Shown here one piece after another: positions 24,318 to 32,083 of a DNA stretch of 32,083 nucleotides (positions are counted from its first letter, which is position 1; every line of letters begins with the position of its first letter). The notes under the pieces were generated by a model that searched no databases, was not told the origin of the DNA, and saw nothing but the letters and a program-made list of their open reading frames with translations. The DNA lies in contig NZ_LT546166.1 of assembly GCF_900078685.2 (NCBI RefSeq), positions 2,762,596 through 2,794,678 of the forward strand, written 5' to 3'. The stretch comes from Mycolicibacter icosiumassiliensis (lineage in GTDB: Bacteria > Actinomycetota > Actinomycetes > Mycobacteriales > Mycobacteriaceae). A program made the position numbers and the translations under genes.

Positions 24318-25847
24318 ATGTTCGAACCGTTCTCGTCGAGGCTTCCGTCTCCGGAGTCGGTCGCGCGACTCAATGAGCGGTTTGCCCGGCGTTATCCGTC
24401 GGTGACGCCGGAGTCGGCTGTCTTGATGGAGCGGATCTGTGCGGCGGGTCGGGCGGAGAATCGGGCGGCGGCGGCGCAGTTGGTGGCGATTGGGGAGTTG
24501 TTTGCGCTGCGGTTGAGCGGGTGTGGTGAGACCGAGGAGTGGGCGGTGGACACCGAGGCGGCGGTGGCTGCGGAGGTGGCGGCGGCGTTGCGGATCAGTC
24601 AGGGGCTGACGGGCAGTCGGTTGCACTATGCCCGGGCGATGCGTGAACGGTTGCCGCAGGTGACTGAGGTGTTCAAGGCCGGCGACATCGATATGCGGTT
24701 GTTTCAGACGCTGGTGTATCGCACCGGGTTGATCACCGACCCGGAGGTGCTGGCGGCCGTCGACGCCCAGTTGGCGGCGCAGGTGCCACGGTGGCCGTCG
24801 CTGACCAAGAGCCGGTTGGCGGGAAAGGTCGACAAGATCGTGGCCAAAGTCGACGCCGATGCGGTGCGCCGTCGCAAAGAGCGGCAGGCTGAACGCGAGA
24901 TCGTGTTCGGGGATTTTGCCGAAGGTGGTATCTCGGAGATCCAAGGCAGTCTGTTCAGCGTTGATGCGCGAGCGGTGGACAAGGCGCTGGATGCGTTGGC
25001 CGCCACGGTCTGTGAGCACGATCCACGCACTCGCGACCAGCGGCGGGCCGATGCGATGGGGGCGTTGGCAGCGCGGGCCGATCGGCTGGGTTGCCGCTGC
25101 GGCCGCTCTGACTGTACGGCCGGAGGCCGGGCGGCCGCTTCGCCGGTGGTGATTCATGTGATCGCCGAGCAGGCCACCGTCGACGGGACTGGTGATGCGC
25201 CGGGTTCATTGGTCGAAGCCGATGGGCTGATCCCGCCGGAGTTGGTCGCCGAGCTCGCCCGATCGGCCCGGTTGGTGTCGTTGGTGCACCCCGCCGATGC
25301 CCCGCCGGAGCCCGGGTATGTGCCCTCGAAAGCGCTGGCTGATTTTGTGCGGTGCCGGGATCTGACGTGTCGCTGGCCGGGCTGTGACCGGCCAGCAGTC
25401 GAGTGCGACCTCGACCATACTATTCCTCGTGGCGACGGTGGTGTTACCCATGGTTCCAATCTCAAATGCTATTGCCGCACACATCATTTGGTGAAAACCT
25501 TCTGGGGGTGGCGTGATCAGCAGCTGCCCGACGGGACGGTGATCCTGACTTCGCCGTCGGGGCAGACCTACGTCACGACCCCGGGCAGTTCCCTGCTGTT
25601 CCCGCACTTGTGTGCACCCACCGGGAACCTGCCGGCACCCAAGCGGCGCAACGATGACCGCTGCGGTGACCGCACCGCGATGATGCCCCGACGGCGACGC
25701 ACCCGCGCCCAACACCGCGCGAACCGGATCGCGGCCGAACGAAACCAAAACCGCAAAGCCCGCCAAGCCCGACGCGCCGCGTCCGAGGTCATCTGGTTCC
25801 CCAAAGCGGCACGCAGCATCGACCCTGACGATCCACCGCCCTTCTAA
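24318..25847 (+). CDS. 13E12-repeat family protein with HNH nuclease domain
   Basis: A 509-residue DUF222/HNH protein of the mycobacterial REP13E12 family. The helical DUF222 region spans about residues 20-300. CRWPGCDRPAVECDLDHTIPRGDGG plus GSNLKCYCRTHHLVK (about 351-392) form an HNH motif with its zinc cysteines and the DH and HH metal-binding residues intact, so nuclease activity is plausible. The C-terminus is a basic helix (RRRRTRAQHRANRIAAERNQNRKARQ). It sits between the Rv1571-like gene and bioB, where M. tuberculosis H37Rv carries a REP13E12 copy split by prophage phiRv1. Here it is uninterrupted and lies on the plus strand, whereas the H37Rv pieces are annotated on the minus strand. 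Confidence 0.9.
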   Translation: MFEPFSSRLPSPESVARLNERFARRYPSVTPESAVLMERICAAGRAENRAAAAQLVAIGELFALRLSGCGETEEWAVDTEAAVAAEVAAALRISQGLTGSRLHYARAMRERLPQVTEVFKAGDIDMRLFQTLVYRTGLITDPEVLAAVDAQLAAQVPRWPSLTKSRLAGKVDKIVAKVDADAVRRRKERQAEREIVFGDFAEGGISEIQGSLFSVDARAVDKALDALAATVCEHDPRTRDQRRADAMGALAARADRLGCRCGRSDCTAGGRAAASPVVIHVIAEQATVDGTGDAPGSLVEADGLIPPELVAELARSARLVSLVHPADAPPEPGYVPSKALADFVRCRDLTCRWPGCDRPAVECDLDHTIPRGDGGVTHGSNLKCYCRTHHLVKTFWGWRDQQLPDGTVILTSPSGQTYVTTPGSSLLFPHLCAPTGNLPAPKRRNDDRCGDRTAMMPRRRRTRAQHRANRIAAERNQNRKARQARRAASEVIWFPKAARSIDPDDPPPF

Positions 25848-25921
25848 GGCGCGAAGCACCGGCGCCACGGGCAATACTTGGTAGTACGACGGCGGGTTAT
25901 GCAGATCGAAGGGTGACGCCG

Positions 25922-26362
25922 ATGCGAACAGCGAGCATGCGACGGTCGATCGCGGCACCCGTTGACGAAGTTTTCGATTGGATCGCGGATGGGACGAACT
26001 GGGCCGCCGTACCCGGAATGTTCTACTCCCGAGTACGTCCCGCCGACGGACCTGAGCCCTATGGTGTTGGCTCCGTTCGAGAATTCGCCAGTGTGGGCTC
26101 CAAGGTCACCGAAATGGTCACCGCATTCGAGCGGCCGCGTTTCATGGCCTATAAGACTCTGTCGACAATTCCGCGCATTGAACACGCCGGGGGATCGATA
26201 ACCTTCCAAGAGGTTCCTGGCGGCGCCGAAATCATTTGGACCTCAACGTTCCAGCTGAAAACTCCAGTGCTGGCAGACTTCCTGACGCGGCTGTTTGCGC
26301 CCCTGGTCCAAACGGGCATGGTCAGTGTGACTCGAGCTGCTGAACGCGCGTTGACGCGTTGA
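25922..26362 (+). CDS. SRPBCC-family protein
   Basis: A 146-residue START/Bet v 1-like protein (polyketide cyclase/dehydrase or ligand carrier). RSIAAPVDEVFDWIADGTNW at the N-terminus is the standard opening of the fold. VGSVREFASVGSKVTEMVTAFERPRFMAYK and GAEIIWTSTFQLKTPVLADFLTRLF supply the sheet and C-terminal helix. The ATG at 25922 has GAAGGG about 8 nt upstream; a GTG at 25913 is too close to that site. The ligand is unknown. Its codons look less GC-biased than those of the bio genes. It ends 12 nt from convergent bioQ. Confidence 0.82.
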   Translation: MRTASMRRSIAAPVDEVFDWIADGTNWAAVPGMFYSRVRPADGPEPYGVGSVREFASVGSKVTEMVTAFERPRFMAYKTLSTIPRIEHAGGSITFQEVPGGAEIIWTSTFQLKTPVLADFLTRLFAPLVQTGMVSVTRAAERALTR

Positions 26363-26374
26363 TCCGCTCCCTTG

Positions 26375-26962
26375 CTAGCCGAGCGTGGCTCGGGCCCGCA
26401 TCGCCAGCCCGTCGATCAGCAATCCCAGCCCGAACGCGAACGCGCTGCTCGGGTCGGCGTCGGTCGTGATCTCCGCGGCCCCGGCGGCATCCCACTGCAG
26501 GCGGGACTGCTCGTCGGCGGTGAACCCCAAGACGTAGTAGACGACGGTGCGCGCGACCTGCCCGGCCTGATCCGGGTGTACGCCTGCGGCGGTCGCGGAC
26601 TCCGCCAGCAGCGCCAGAATGCCGGTGGCCGCCTGGGACTGGCCTGCCGCCATGCTGGCCGACACCAGTTCGGCCCCGTCAGTGTGGGACAACAGCGCAT
26701 CGCGCAGGCGTTCACCGACGGTCTGGATCCGCCACTGCCAACTGCCCGGCCCGGGGTCGGCGCAGGCGGGCGCCAAGACGCGGTCGGCGACCGCACCCAG
26801 TAGTTGCTGCTTGTTGGCGAAATGCCAGTACAGCGCGCTGGGGCTGACGTTGAGTTCGCGCGCCAGCCGGCGCATCGACAGATCGGCGATGCCGTAGTCG
26901 TCCAGGATGGTGGTTGCCGCGGCGACGATCTCATCTTTGGGGTCAGGTTTGTGCAGCTGCAC
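26375..26962 (-). CDS. bioQ: TetR-family repressor, BioQ-like
   Basis: A 195-residue TetR protein. The helix-turn-helix is [28 protein letters not shown] (about 28-55), and the remainder is an all-helical ligand domain. It is divergent from bioB with a TGAAC-N3-GTTCA box between them, and the same box precedes bioF. This is the layout of M. smegmatis BioQ, which represses biotin synthesis genes, so I infer that function. The GTG start at 26962 follows a -10 box by 6 nt. The box lies just upstream of that -10, so the protein probably controls itself too. Confidence 0.85.
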   Translation of the reverse strand: MQLHKPDPKDEIVAAATTILDDYGIADLSMRRLARELNVSPSALYWHFANKQQLLGAVADRVLAPACADPGPGSWQWRIQTVGERLRDALLSHTDGAELVSASMAAGQSQAATGILALLAESATAAGVHPDQAGQVARTVVYYVLGFTADEQSRLQWDAAGAAEITTDADPSSAFAFGLGLLIDGLAMRARATLG

Positions 26963-26968
26963 CCCGCT

Positions 26969-26974
26969 ACCCTA
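26969..26974 (-). promoter_or_regulatory. -10 box of bioQ (leaderless)
   Basis: On the minus strand TAGGGT fits TANNNT and is followed by AGCGGG and the GTG at 26962. The BioQ box starts 4 nt upstream of this -10, placing it over the promoter spacer. Confidence 0.5.
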
Positions 26975-26990
26975 ACCTGAACACCGTTCA
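26973..26990. promoter_or_regulatory. BioQ operator between bioQ and bioB, with bioB -10
   Basis: TGAACACCGTTCA (26978-26990) is a 5+3+5 inverted repeat, and TAACCT (26973-26978) is the bioB -10 box overlapping its left end. Flanks are the same as at bioF: TAACC before and AGTC after. Only two of the three central bases differ between the sites. One bound dimer would block both divergent promoters. Confidence 0.85.
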
Positions 26991-27009
26991 AGTCTTGAGG
27001 GGAGCACGC

Positions 27010-28008
27010 GTGACCGACGACATCCTGGCACTGGCCCGGGAACAGGTACTGGAGCGCGGCGAAGCGTTGCGTCGGGATCAGGTTCTCGAAGTGCTGCAGC
27101 TGCCCGACGATCGCCTCGATGAGCTGCTGGCGTTGGCCCACGAGGTTCGGATGCGCTGGTGCGGCCCGGAGATCGAGGTCGAGGGCATCATCAGCCTGAA
27201 AACCGGTGGCTGTCCCGAGGACTGCCACTTCTGTTCGCAGTCGGGATTGTTCTCCTCGCCGGTGCGCAGTGCTTGGCTGGACATTCCCAGCCTGGTCGAG
27301 GCCGCCAAGCAGACTGCCAAGACCGGCGCCACCGAATTCTGCATCGTCGCCGCGGTACGAGGACCCGATGAGCGGCTGCTCGCCCAGGTCGCCGCGGGTA
27401 TCGAGGCCATCCGCAACGAGGTCGACATCCAGATCGCCTGCTCGCTGGGCATGCTGACGCAGGAGCAGGTAGACCAGCTGTCCGCCATGGGCGTGCACCG
27501 CTACAACCACAACCTGGAGACCGCCCGGTCGCACTTTCCCAACGTCGTCACCACCCACACCTGGGAAGAGCGGTGGGAGACCCTGCGGATGGTGGCCAAG
27601 GCCGGCATGGAGGTCTGCTCCGGCGGAATCCTGGGCATGGGCGAGACGTTGGAGCAGCGCGCGGAGTTCGCCGCCGATCTGGCCGAGCTGAACCCCGACG
27701 AAGTACCGCTGAATTTCCTCAACCCGCGCCCGGGCACCCCGTTCGGCGACTTGGAGGTGCTGCCGGCCGCCGACGCGCTGCGGGCCGTCGCCGCGTTCCG
27801 CCTGGCCCTGCCGCGCACCATGCTGCGCTTCGCGGGCGGCCGGGAGATCACCCTGGGCGACTTGGGCGCCAAGCAGGGCATCCTGGGCGGTATCAACGCG
27901 ATCATCGTCGGCAACTACCTGACTACCCTGGGCCGGCCGGCCGAGACCGACCTGGAACTGCTCGACGACCTGCAGATGCCGATCAAGGCACTCAACGCCA
28001 CCCTGTGA
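27010..28008 (+). CDS. bioB: Biotin synthase
   Basis: A radical-SAM enzyme that inserts sulfur into dethiobiotin to form biotin. The 332-residue protein carries the [4Fe-4S]/SAM cysteines C68-xxx-C72-xx-C75 in [32 protein letters not shown] and [12 protein letters not shown] are conserved barrel motifs that include ligands of the auxiliary cluster. The GTG at 27010 follows GAGGGGAG. The N-terminus is shorter than in M. tuberculosis BioB. The stop overlaps the bsaP ATG. A BioQ box covers its promoter. The gene is intact although its substrate-supplying genes bioA and bioD are broken here. Confidence 0.97.
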   Translation: MTDDILALAREQVLERGEALRRDQVLEVLQLPDDRLDELLALAHEVRMRWCGPEIEVEGIISLKTGGCPEDCHFCSQSGLFSSPVRSAWLDIPSLVEAAKQTAKTGATEFCIVAAVRGPDERLLAQVAAGIEAIRNEVDIQIACSLGMLTQEQVDQLSAMGVHRYNHNLETARSHFPNVVTTHTWEERWETLRMVAKAGMEVCSGGILGMGETLEQRAEFAADLAELNPDEVPLNFLNPRPGTPFGDLEVLPAADALRAVAAFRLALPRTMLRFAGGREITLGDLGAKQGILGGINAIIVGNYLTTLGRPAETDLELLDDLQMPIKALNATL

Positions 28009-28247
28009 TGGTCCGCGACCTGCCCGTTCCGGTGGGAGCCGGTGTCTACAACGTCTACACCGGGGTACAGATCGACGATCCCGCCGGCGCCACGCTGCCC
28101 ACCGCCGCCCAATTGGGTCTGGAACCGCCGCGATTCTGCGCCTCCTGCGGACGCCGGATGATGGTGCAGGTCCGCCCGGATGGCTGGTGGGCCAAGTGCT
28201 CGCGGCATGGCCTGGTGGATTCGACCGACCTGGACACCCAGCGGTGA
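28008..28247 (+). CDS. bsaP: Biotin synthase auxiliary protein
   Basis: A 79-residue protein corresponding to Rv1590, which recent work (from memory) names BsaP and reports as needed for mycobacterial BioB activity, probably by supporting its Fe-S cluster. [26 protein letters not shown] holds C44, C47 and C64 with H67, a compact metal- or cluster-binding module. The N-terminal half ([17 protein letters not shown]) is conserved in the family. The ATG overlaps the bioB stop by one base (TGATG), so synthesis is tied to BioB. The next gene overlaps its end by 4 nt. Confidence 0.9.
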   Translation: MVRDLPVPVGAGVYNVYTGVQIDDPAGATLPTAAQLGLEPPRFCASCGRRMMVQVRPDGWWAKCSRHGLVDSTDLDTQR

Positions 28248-28876
28248 CGCCCGGCGGTGCTCCGCGGATCACGCGGGGACGGGCCTACCTGATCATCGCC
28301 ACCGGACTGACCGCCGTCGGCCTGCCGATCGGCGCCTTGTGGGCCTGGGTCGCCCCGCCCATCAACGGCGTGGTGGCACTGACCCGCAGCGGCGAACGGG
28401 TGCGGGCCTATCTGGGCAACGAGGCCGAGAACTTCTTCATCGCGCCGTTCCTGCTGCTCGCGCTGTTGGGCGTGGTAGCGGTGGTAGCGGCCACCCTGGC
28501 CTGGCAGTGGCGGGCGCATCGGGGACCGGGCATGATCGCCGGCCTGTTGGTGGGTCTGGGCACTGGGGCGGCGCTTGCCGTACTGACCGGCACCGTCCTA
28601 GTACAGCGCCGCTACGGCACCATCGACGTGGATGGCGCACCGCTGAGTCCCGAACACCGAGTGCACTACGTCGCCGAGGGGCCACCGGTGTTCTTCGGGC
28701 ACTCGCCGCTGCAGATCGCGGCCTCACTGCTGTTGCCGGCGGCCACCGCGGCGCTGGTGTACGGCATGTGCGCCACCTGGAGCACTCGCGACGACCTCGG
28801 CGGCTATCCGCCCGAACCCGTGCGGCGACCGCAGCCTGCCGTCACAACGGAAGGCGTCGCACCGCCCCGCCGGTGA
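28244..28876 (+). CDS. DUF2567 membrane protein
   Basis: A 210-residue membrane protein matching Rv1591 in position. Four hydrophobic helices are visible: about 16-38, 65-84, 94-118 and 150-172. Between helices 1 and 2 is an extracytoplasmic loop ([21 protein letters not shown]), and between 3 and 4 another ([17 protein letters not shown]). The C-terminus is a proline- and arginine-rich tail. The GTG overlaps the bsaP stop (GTGA), so it belongs to the bioB–bsaP transcript. A role in biotin uptake or handling is only suggested by this linkage. Its last 35 bases overlap the convergent lipase gene. Confidence 0.85.
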   Translation: MTPGGAPRITRGRAYLIIATGLTAVGLPIGALWAWVAPPINGVVALTRSGERVRAYLGNEAENFFIAPFLLLALLGVVAVVAATLAWQWRAHRGPGMIAGLLVGLGTGAALAVLTGTVLVQRRYGTIDVDGAPLSPEHRVHYVAEGPPVFFGHSPLQIAASLLLPAATAALVYGMCATWSTRDDLGGYPPEPVRRPQPAVTTEGVAPPRR

Positions 28877-30179
28877 TGACCCGGCCCGCGACCACACCCA
28901 GACGCAACAGCCCGAGGTAGGTCTTGGGGTTCAGCAGCGCCGGCCACGCGCTGCTCACCGGGGCCTGCGGCAGCGGCCGGTTGGCGAACCGGTCGCGCAA
29001 CCAGTCCAGCACCATCGGTGCCGACAGTGGATGCAGTGTCACGTGCTCGCTGAGCAGATCGCGGTGATAAGTGATCCGCACGCCGCCGGCCGCATAGGTC
29101 TCGGCCAGGGTGTCGATGTCGTCGACGGAGATCACCTGGTCGTGGATGGCCTGCACCATCAGCACCGGAGGGGTCGGCACCATGGATCCCAGCCTGGTGT
29201 CCTCGAAGACGTGCTGTACCACCGGGGTCTCCACCAGCTCGTCCAGCGGCTTGTCGATGTAAGTGCTCAACGAACGGTGGTGCAGACGCAGCACCGCAGC
29301 TCCGGTGCTTGTGGACTCCAACGTGCGCATCAGCTCACGTCCGTCGACGGTGGCGTGTTCCTCGACGAAACTGTCGAGTTCTGGATAGACCCGCCGCAGG
29401 GCGGCGATCATGAGCGCCGGCAAACCAGACCAGAACGATCCGTTCAGTCGCAACAACGTGTTGCCCAGGTCGCCGACCGGTGAGCCCAGCGCGGCGCCGA
29501 CGATGTTGAGGTCGGGGGCGTAGTCGCCGCAGACCTGAGCCGCCCACGCCGTGGACAGGCCGCCGCCGGAGTAGCCCCACAGGCCCACCGGGGCATCGGG
29601 GGACAGTCCCAGCTGCTCGGTGCCCAGTGCGGCCCGCAGCCCGTCGAGCACGCAGTAGCCGGGCTCATACGGTGCCCCCCAGTGGCCGAAGCGGCCCTCA
29701 TGGTCGGGGATCGACACCGCCCACCCCTGCGACAGGATGGCTGCGATCAGCACGAACTCGAGTTGAGTGAAGGACCCGTGCGCCCTGGCGCGGCGACGCA
29801 GCGCGAAAGACGGGAAGCACCGGCCGTCCACCGCGTCGATCGCGCACTGGTACGACACCACCGGGCACGGCCGGGTCCGATCCCGGTCGGTCGGCACCAC
29901 CACGGTGGTCACCGTCACCTGCGGGACGTTGTTGCGGTCGACGGTGCGGTAGAGCAGCTGGGTGGCCTGCAGTTGTTGTGGGATCAGGCCCAGAAAGGCC
30001 AGCTCGACGTCCCGGGAGCGCAGCACGGTGCCGGCCACGGCGTGCTGGAAGCCTGCCGGTGGCTCATAGAACGGGTCCTCGTCCGGCCGCAGCGGCCGTT
30101 CGCCGGATTGCAGCGGCTGGTGCGGGGCCTGCCCGATCCACTCGACAGATGTTTCGCGGGCCAGACTGTCGGCGTCCAT
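28842..30179 (-). CDS. Secretory-lipase family (LIP) hydrolase
   Basis: A 445-residue alpha/beta hydrolase of the fungal-type secretory lipase family (PF03583), equivalent to Rv1592c. The nucleophile elbow is GYSGGG with Ser204. An Asp in [17 protein letters not shown] and a His in [20 protein letters not shown] fit the rest of the triad. No clear N-terminal signal peptide is visible, and the protein starts [14 protein letters not shown] at the ATG at 30179. It likely hydrolyses acyl esters. It is downstream of nrtR on the same strand with 42 nt between, and convergent with the DUF2567 gene. Confidence 0.92.
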   Translation of the reverse strand: MDADSLARETSVEWIGQAPHQPLQSGERPLRPDEDPFYEPPAGFQHAVAGTVLRSRDVELAFLGLIPQQLQATQLLYRTVDRNNVPQVTVTTVVVPTDRDRTRPCPVVSYQCAIDAVDGRCFPSFALRRRARAHGSFTQLEFVLIAAILSQGWAVSIPDHEGRFGHWGAPYEPGYCVLDGLRAALGTEQLGLSPDAPVGLWGYSGGGLSTAWAAQVCGDYAPDLNIVGAALGSPVGDLGNTLLRLNGSFWSGLPALMIAALRRVYPELDSFVEEHATVDGRELMRTLESTSTGAAVLRLHHRSLSTYIDKPLDELVETPVVQHVFEDTRLGSMVPTPPVLMVQAIHDQVISVDDIDTLAETYAAGGVRITYHRDLLSEHVTLHPLSAPMVLDWLRDRFANRPLPQAPVSSAWPALLNPKTYLGLLRLGVVAGRVITGGAVRRLPL

Positions 30180-30221
30180 CCCGGCATTGTTGCTTAAGAG
30201 GCCGTTAAGATTCCAGTCGAC

Positions 30222-30914
30222 TCACCCGGGCGGGCGCAATGCGGCGAATTCGTCGGTGACCCGGAGTTCGGAGTCGGTGAACCGGTATCGGGCCGCCGGA
30301 CGGCCCCCGCTACGGCCCGAACGGGCAGTGGTACCGGTGCGGGTGATCACCCCGCGGCGTACCAGCACCCGCTGCAGGTTGGTCGCATCGACCTGGTAGC
30401 CCAGCACGACACTGTAGATGTCGCGCAGCGTTGACAAGATGAATTCCGTTGGCGCCAAGCCGAATCCAATGTTGGTATAGGACATCTTGGCGACCAGACG
30501 ACTGTGGGCGTGCGCCACCATCGGTCCGTGATCGAACGCCATCGGCGGCAAGTCGTCGACCGGATGCCAGTGCGTGTCGCTCGGCAGCTCCGGATCGGCG
30601 GGAGAGGGCACCAGGCCCAGAAATGTCGAGGCGATGGTGCGCACGCCGGGCACCCGGCGAGGGTCGGAGAACACAGCCAGCTGCTCAAGGTGGGCGATCT
30701 CACGCAGGTCGACCTTTTCAGCGAGCTGGCGGCGGGCCGAGGCCGTGACATCCTCGTCACTGCGCAGCAGGCCACCGGGCAGTGACCAGCGCCCCGACTG
30801 CGGCTCGCGCGCGCGTTCCCACAGCAGCACGTTGAGTCGGGGTCGGCGCTGGTCAAGGCCGCCAACCTGGAAGACCACGGTGAGCACTTCGTGCGCGGTG
30901 CTAGTATGGACCAC
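30222..30914 (-). CDS. nrtR: Nudix-related transcriptional regulator NrtR
   Basis: A 230-residue NrtR-family repressor. An N-terminal Nudix-fold ADP-ribose sensor (about 8-145) precedes a winged-helix DNA-binding domain (about 150-225, with [35 protein letters not shown]). [27 protein letters not shown] is the Nudix box in degenerate form: the REXXEE-type catalytic residues are not kept, so it should bind rather than hydrolyse ligand. In M. smegmatis the homologue represses nadABC. It is divergent from nadA with an inverted repeat between. The GTG at 30914 follows TATAAT by 7 nt, giving a leaderless mRNA. Confidence 0.9.
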   Translation of the reverse strand: MVHTSTAHEVLTVVFQVGGLDQRRPRLNVLLWERAREPQSGRWSLPGGLLRSDEDVTASARRQLAEKVDLREIAHLEQLAVFSDPRRVPGVRTIASTFLGLVPSPADPELPSDTHWHPVDDLPPMAFDHGPMVAHAHSRLVAKMSYTNIGFGLAPTEFILSTLRDIYSVVLGYQVDATNLQRVLVRRGVITRTGTTARSGRSGGRPAARYRFTDSELRVTDEFAALRPPG

Positions 30915-30937
30915 GTTTTCGATTATAAGTCGAAAAC
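30915..30937. promoter_or_regulatory. NrtR operator between nrtR and nadA
   Basis: GTTTTCGA (30915-30922) and TCGAAAAC (30930-30937) form a perfect 8-bp inverted repeat around 7 AT-rich bases. On the minus strand TATAAT (30922-30927), inside the repeat, is the -10 of nrtR. On the plus strand TAGTAT (30902-30907) could be the -10 of nadA, placing the operator over its start site. Both genes would be repressed by one bound dimer. Confidence 0.8.
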
Positions 30938-30959
30938 CTGTTTTGAGAAGGAGTCACTC

Positions 30960-32012
30960 ATGACCACCCTCACCGACAGCGGTGTGCAGGCGAGCAGCCT
31001 GGCCGACCGCATCGTGAACTCGCCGGCCGGCTACAGCGGTATCGAACCCGACGAGGAATGGGTGGCCGAGGTTCTCCGGCTCAAGAGGGAACGCAACGCG
31101 ACGATCCTGGCCCACAACTACCAACTGCCGGCGATCCAGGACATCGCCGACCACGTCGGGGACTCGCTGGCGCTGGCCCGGATCGCGGCCACCGCGGACG
31201 AGGACACCATCGTGTTCTGTGGCGTGCATTTCATGGCCGAGACCGCCAAGATCCTGTCCCCGGACAAGACGGTGCTGCTGCCAGACACCCGGGCGGGCTG
31301 TTCGCTGGCCGACTCGATCACCGCCGAGGAACTGCAGGCCTGGCGCGACGAATACCCGGATGCGGTCGTGGTGTCGTACGTCAATACCACCGCGGCGGTC
31401 AAGGCACTGACCGACTACTGCTGCACCTCGTCGAATGCCGTCGATGTGGTCAACGCGATCGATCCCGACCGCGAGGTGCTGTTTCTGCCCGACCAGTTCC
31501 TGGGCCAGCACGTCAAACGCGTGACCGGCCGCGAGAACATCCACATCTGGGCCGGCGAGTGTCACGTGCATGCCGCCATCAACGGCGACGAGCTTGCCGA
31601 GAAGGCGCGGGCCAACCCGGACGCCGAACTGTTCGTGCACCCCGAGTGCGGCTGCGCGACGTCGTCGCTGTACCTGGTCGGCGAGGGCCACTTCCCCGAG
31701 GAGCAGGTCAAGATCCTGTCCACCGGCGGGATGCTCGAGGAGGCCGCGCGCACCGGGGCCCGCAAGGTGCTGGTCGCCACCGAGATCGGCATGATCCACC
31801 AGCTGCGCAAGGCCGCGCCGCAAGTCGACTTCGAGGCGGTCAACCGCAAGGCGGCCTGCAAGTACATGAAGATGATCACCCCGGCGGCTCTGCTGCGCAG
31901 CCTGACCGAGGGCGCCGACGAGATCCACGTCGACCCCGAGACGGCACGGCTGGCAGCCCGCAGCGTGCAGCGGATGATCGCGATCGGACACTCCGTCCCG
32001 GTCAGCAAGTGA
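30960..32012 (+). CDS. nadA: Quinolinate synthase A
   Basis: A [4Fe-4S] enzyme that condenses iminoaspartate with dihydroxyacetone phosphate to quinolinate, in de novo NAD synthesis. The 350-residue protein keeps the three cluster cysteines: C114 (TRAGCSLAD), C201 (WAGECHVHA) and C300 (RKAACKYMK), matching the spacing known for bacterial Nad[22 protein letters not shown] is the conserved N-terminal motif. I chose the ATG at 30960, preceded by AAGGAG, over an upstream in-frame ATG at 30906, which lies before the operator. It overlaps nadB by 4 nt (GTGA) and is controlled by the NrtR site. Confidence 0.97.
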   Translation: MTTLTDSGVQASSLADRIVNSPAGYSGIEPDEEWVAEVLRLKRERNATILAHNYQLPAIQDIADHVGDSLALARIAATADEDTIVFCGVHFMAETAKILSPDKTVLLPDTRAGCSLADSITAEELQAWRDEYPDAVVVSYVNTTAAVKALTDYCCTSSNAVDVVNAIDPDREVLFLPDQFLGQHVKRVTGRENIHIWAGECHVHAAINGDELAEKARANPDAELFVHPECGCATSSLYLVGEGHFPEEQVKILSTGGMLEEAARTGARKVLVATEIGMIHQLRKAAPQVDFEAVNRKAACKYMKMITPAALLRSLTEGADEIHVDPETARLAARSVQRMIAIGHSVPVSK

Positions 32013-32083
32013 CCCCTGGTCCCAGCTGGCAGCAGCGGGCCGATGTCGTCGTCATCGGCACCGGCGTCGGCGGGCTGGCCGCG
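32009..32083 (+). CDS. nadB: L-aspartate oxidase, 5' end only
   Basis: The first 25 codons, [20 protein letters not shown] and GGLAA, running off the window. [13 protein letters not shown] is the FAD-binding GxGxxG Rossmann start expected of NadB, which oxidises aspartate to iminoaspartate for NadA. The GTG overlaps the nadA stop. Identity rests on this motif plus the nadA–nadB order. Confidence 0.88.
   Translation, partial: MTPGPSWQQRADVVVIGTGVGGLAA

Noticed and set aside
24160..26370. Prophage phiRv1 or other integrated phage near bioB
   Set aside because: Only the 13E12 gene and an SRPBCC gene lie here. No integrase, capsid or terminase frames are visible.
26416..28272. A 618-codon open frame on the minus strand across bioB and bsaP
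   Set aside because: bioB, bsaP and bioQ explain the region with clear motifs. The long frame is a shadow produced by third-position GC bias.
1..32083. CRISPR arrays, tRNA or rRNA genes
   Set aside because: Gaps between genes are all shorter than about 220 bases. None showed spaced repeats, a cloverleaf-like sequence or rRNA words on reading.

Overview
This GC-rich window comes from a mycobacterium. Gene content and order follow the ansA–lspA–(RluD-like)–dnaE1–ilvA–bio–nadAB neighbourhood known from Mycobacterium tuberculosis (Rv1538c to Rv1595). Typical mycobacterial families are present: PE-PPE domain hydrolase, 13E12-repeat HNH protein, VapBC, RipD and the auxiliary protein BsaP. A BioQ-like TetR repressor beside bioB resembles the M. 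smegmatis biotin arrangement. Species cannot be fixed from the sequence alone. No prophage, CRISPR array, tRNA or rRNA was seen, and no gene-free stretch exceeds about 220 bases.

Layout. 1-216 holds a decayed transposase start. 217-3269 carries an OsmC-like protein, L-asparaginase, signal peptidase II and a pseudouridine synthase. 3281-5379 (minus) carries a secreted PE-PPE hydrolase, a methyltransferase and a dodecin. 5517-9068 is the replicative polymerase dnaE1, closed by a hairpin. 9136-12872 has a leucine-carboxyl-methyltransferase-family protein, an enoyl-CoA hydratase, an acyl-CoA synthetase broken near its 3' end and a small membrane protein. 12964-15416 has a deazaflavin (F420) reductase-family protein, threonine dehydratase and a VapBC pair. 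15438-19879 (minus) holds glycogen debranching enzyme treX, without treY/treZ, and a surface-polymer acyltransferase. 19951-23653 is a scrambled ripD/bioA/bioF/bioD locus. 23656-26362 has a 2H phosphoesterase-like protein, a 13E12 element and an SRPBCC protein. 26375-28876 is bioQ/bioB/bsaP/DUF2567. 28842-32083 holds a lipase, the Nudix regulator nrtR, nadA and the start of nadB.

The most striking feature is 19951-23653. Reading the ancestral order as A (ripD 3' part), B (ripD 5' part + promoter region + bioA 5' part), C (bioA 3' part + bioF + bioD 5' part) and D (bioD 3' part), the sequence here runs A-C-B-D with every block keeping its orientation. bioA, bioD and ripD are each cut in two, and a little sequence is missing at each join. 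bioF and bioB are whole. This is either a real three-breakpoint rearrangement predicting biotin auxotrophy or an assembly error. The broken fadD, with a similar short loss, makes the second explanation quite possible.

Regulation is unusually legible. Two near-identical TGAAC-N3-GTTCA boxes sit on the -10 regions of bioF and bioB and beside bioQ, describing a BioQ regulon. A perfect 8-bp inverted repeat lies between nrtR and nadA. An inverted repeat overlaps the vapBC promoter. Many genes have TANNNT 6-9 nt before an ATG/GTG start, the signature of leaderless mycobacterial transcripts.
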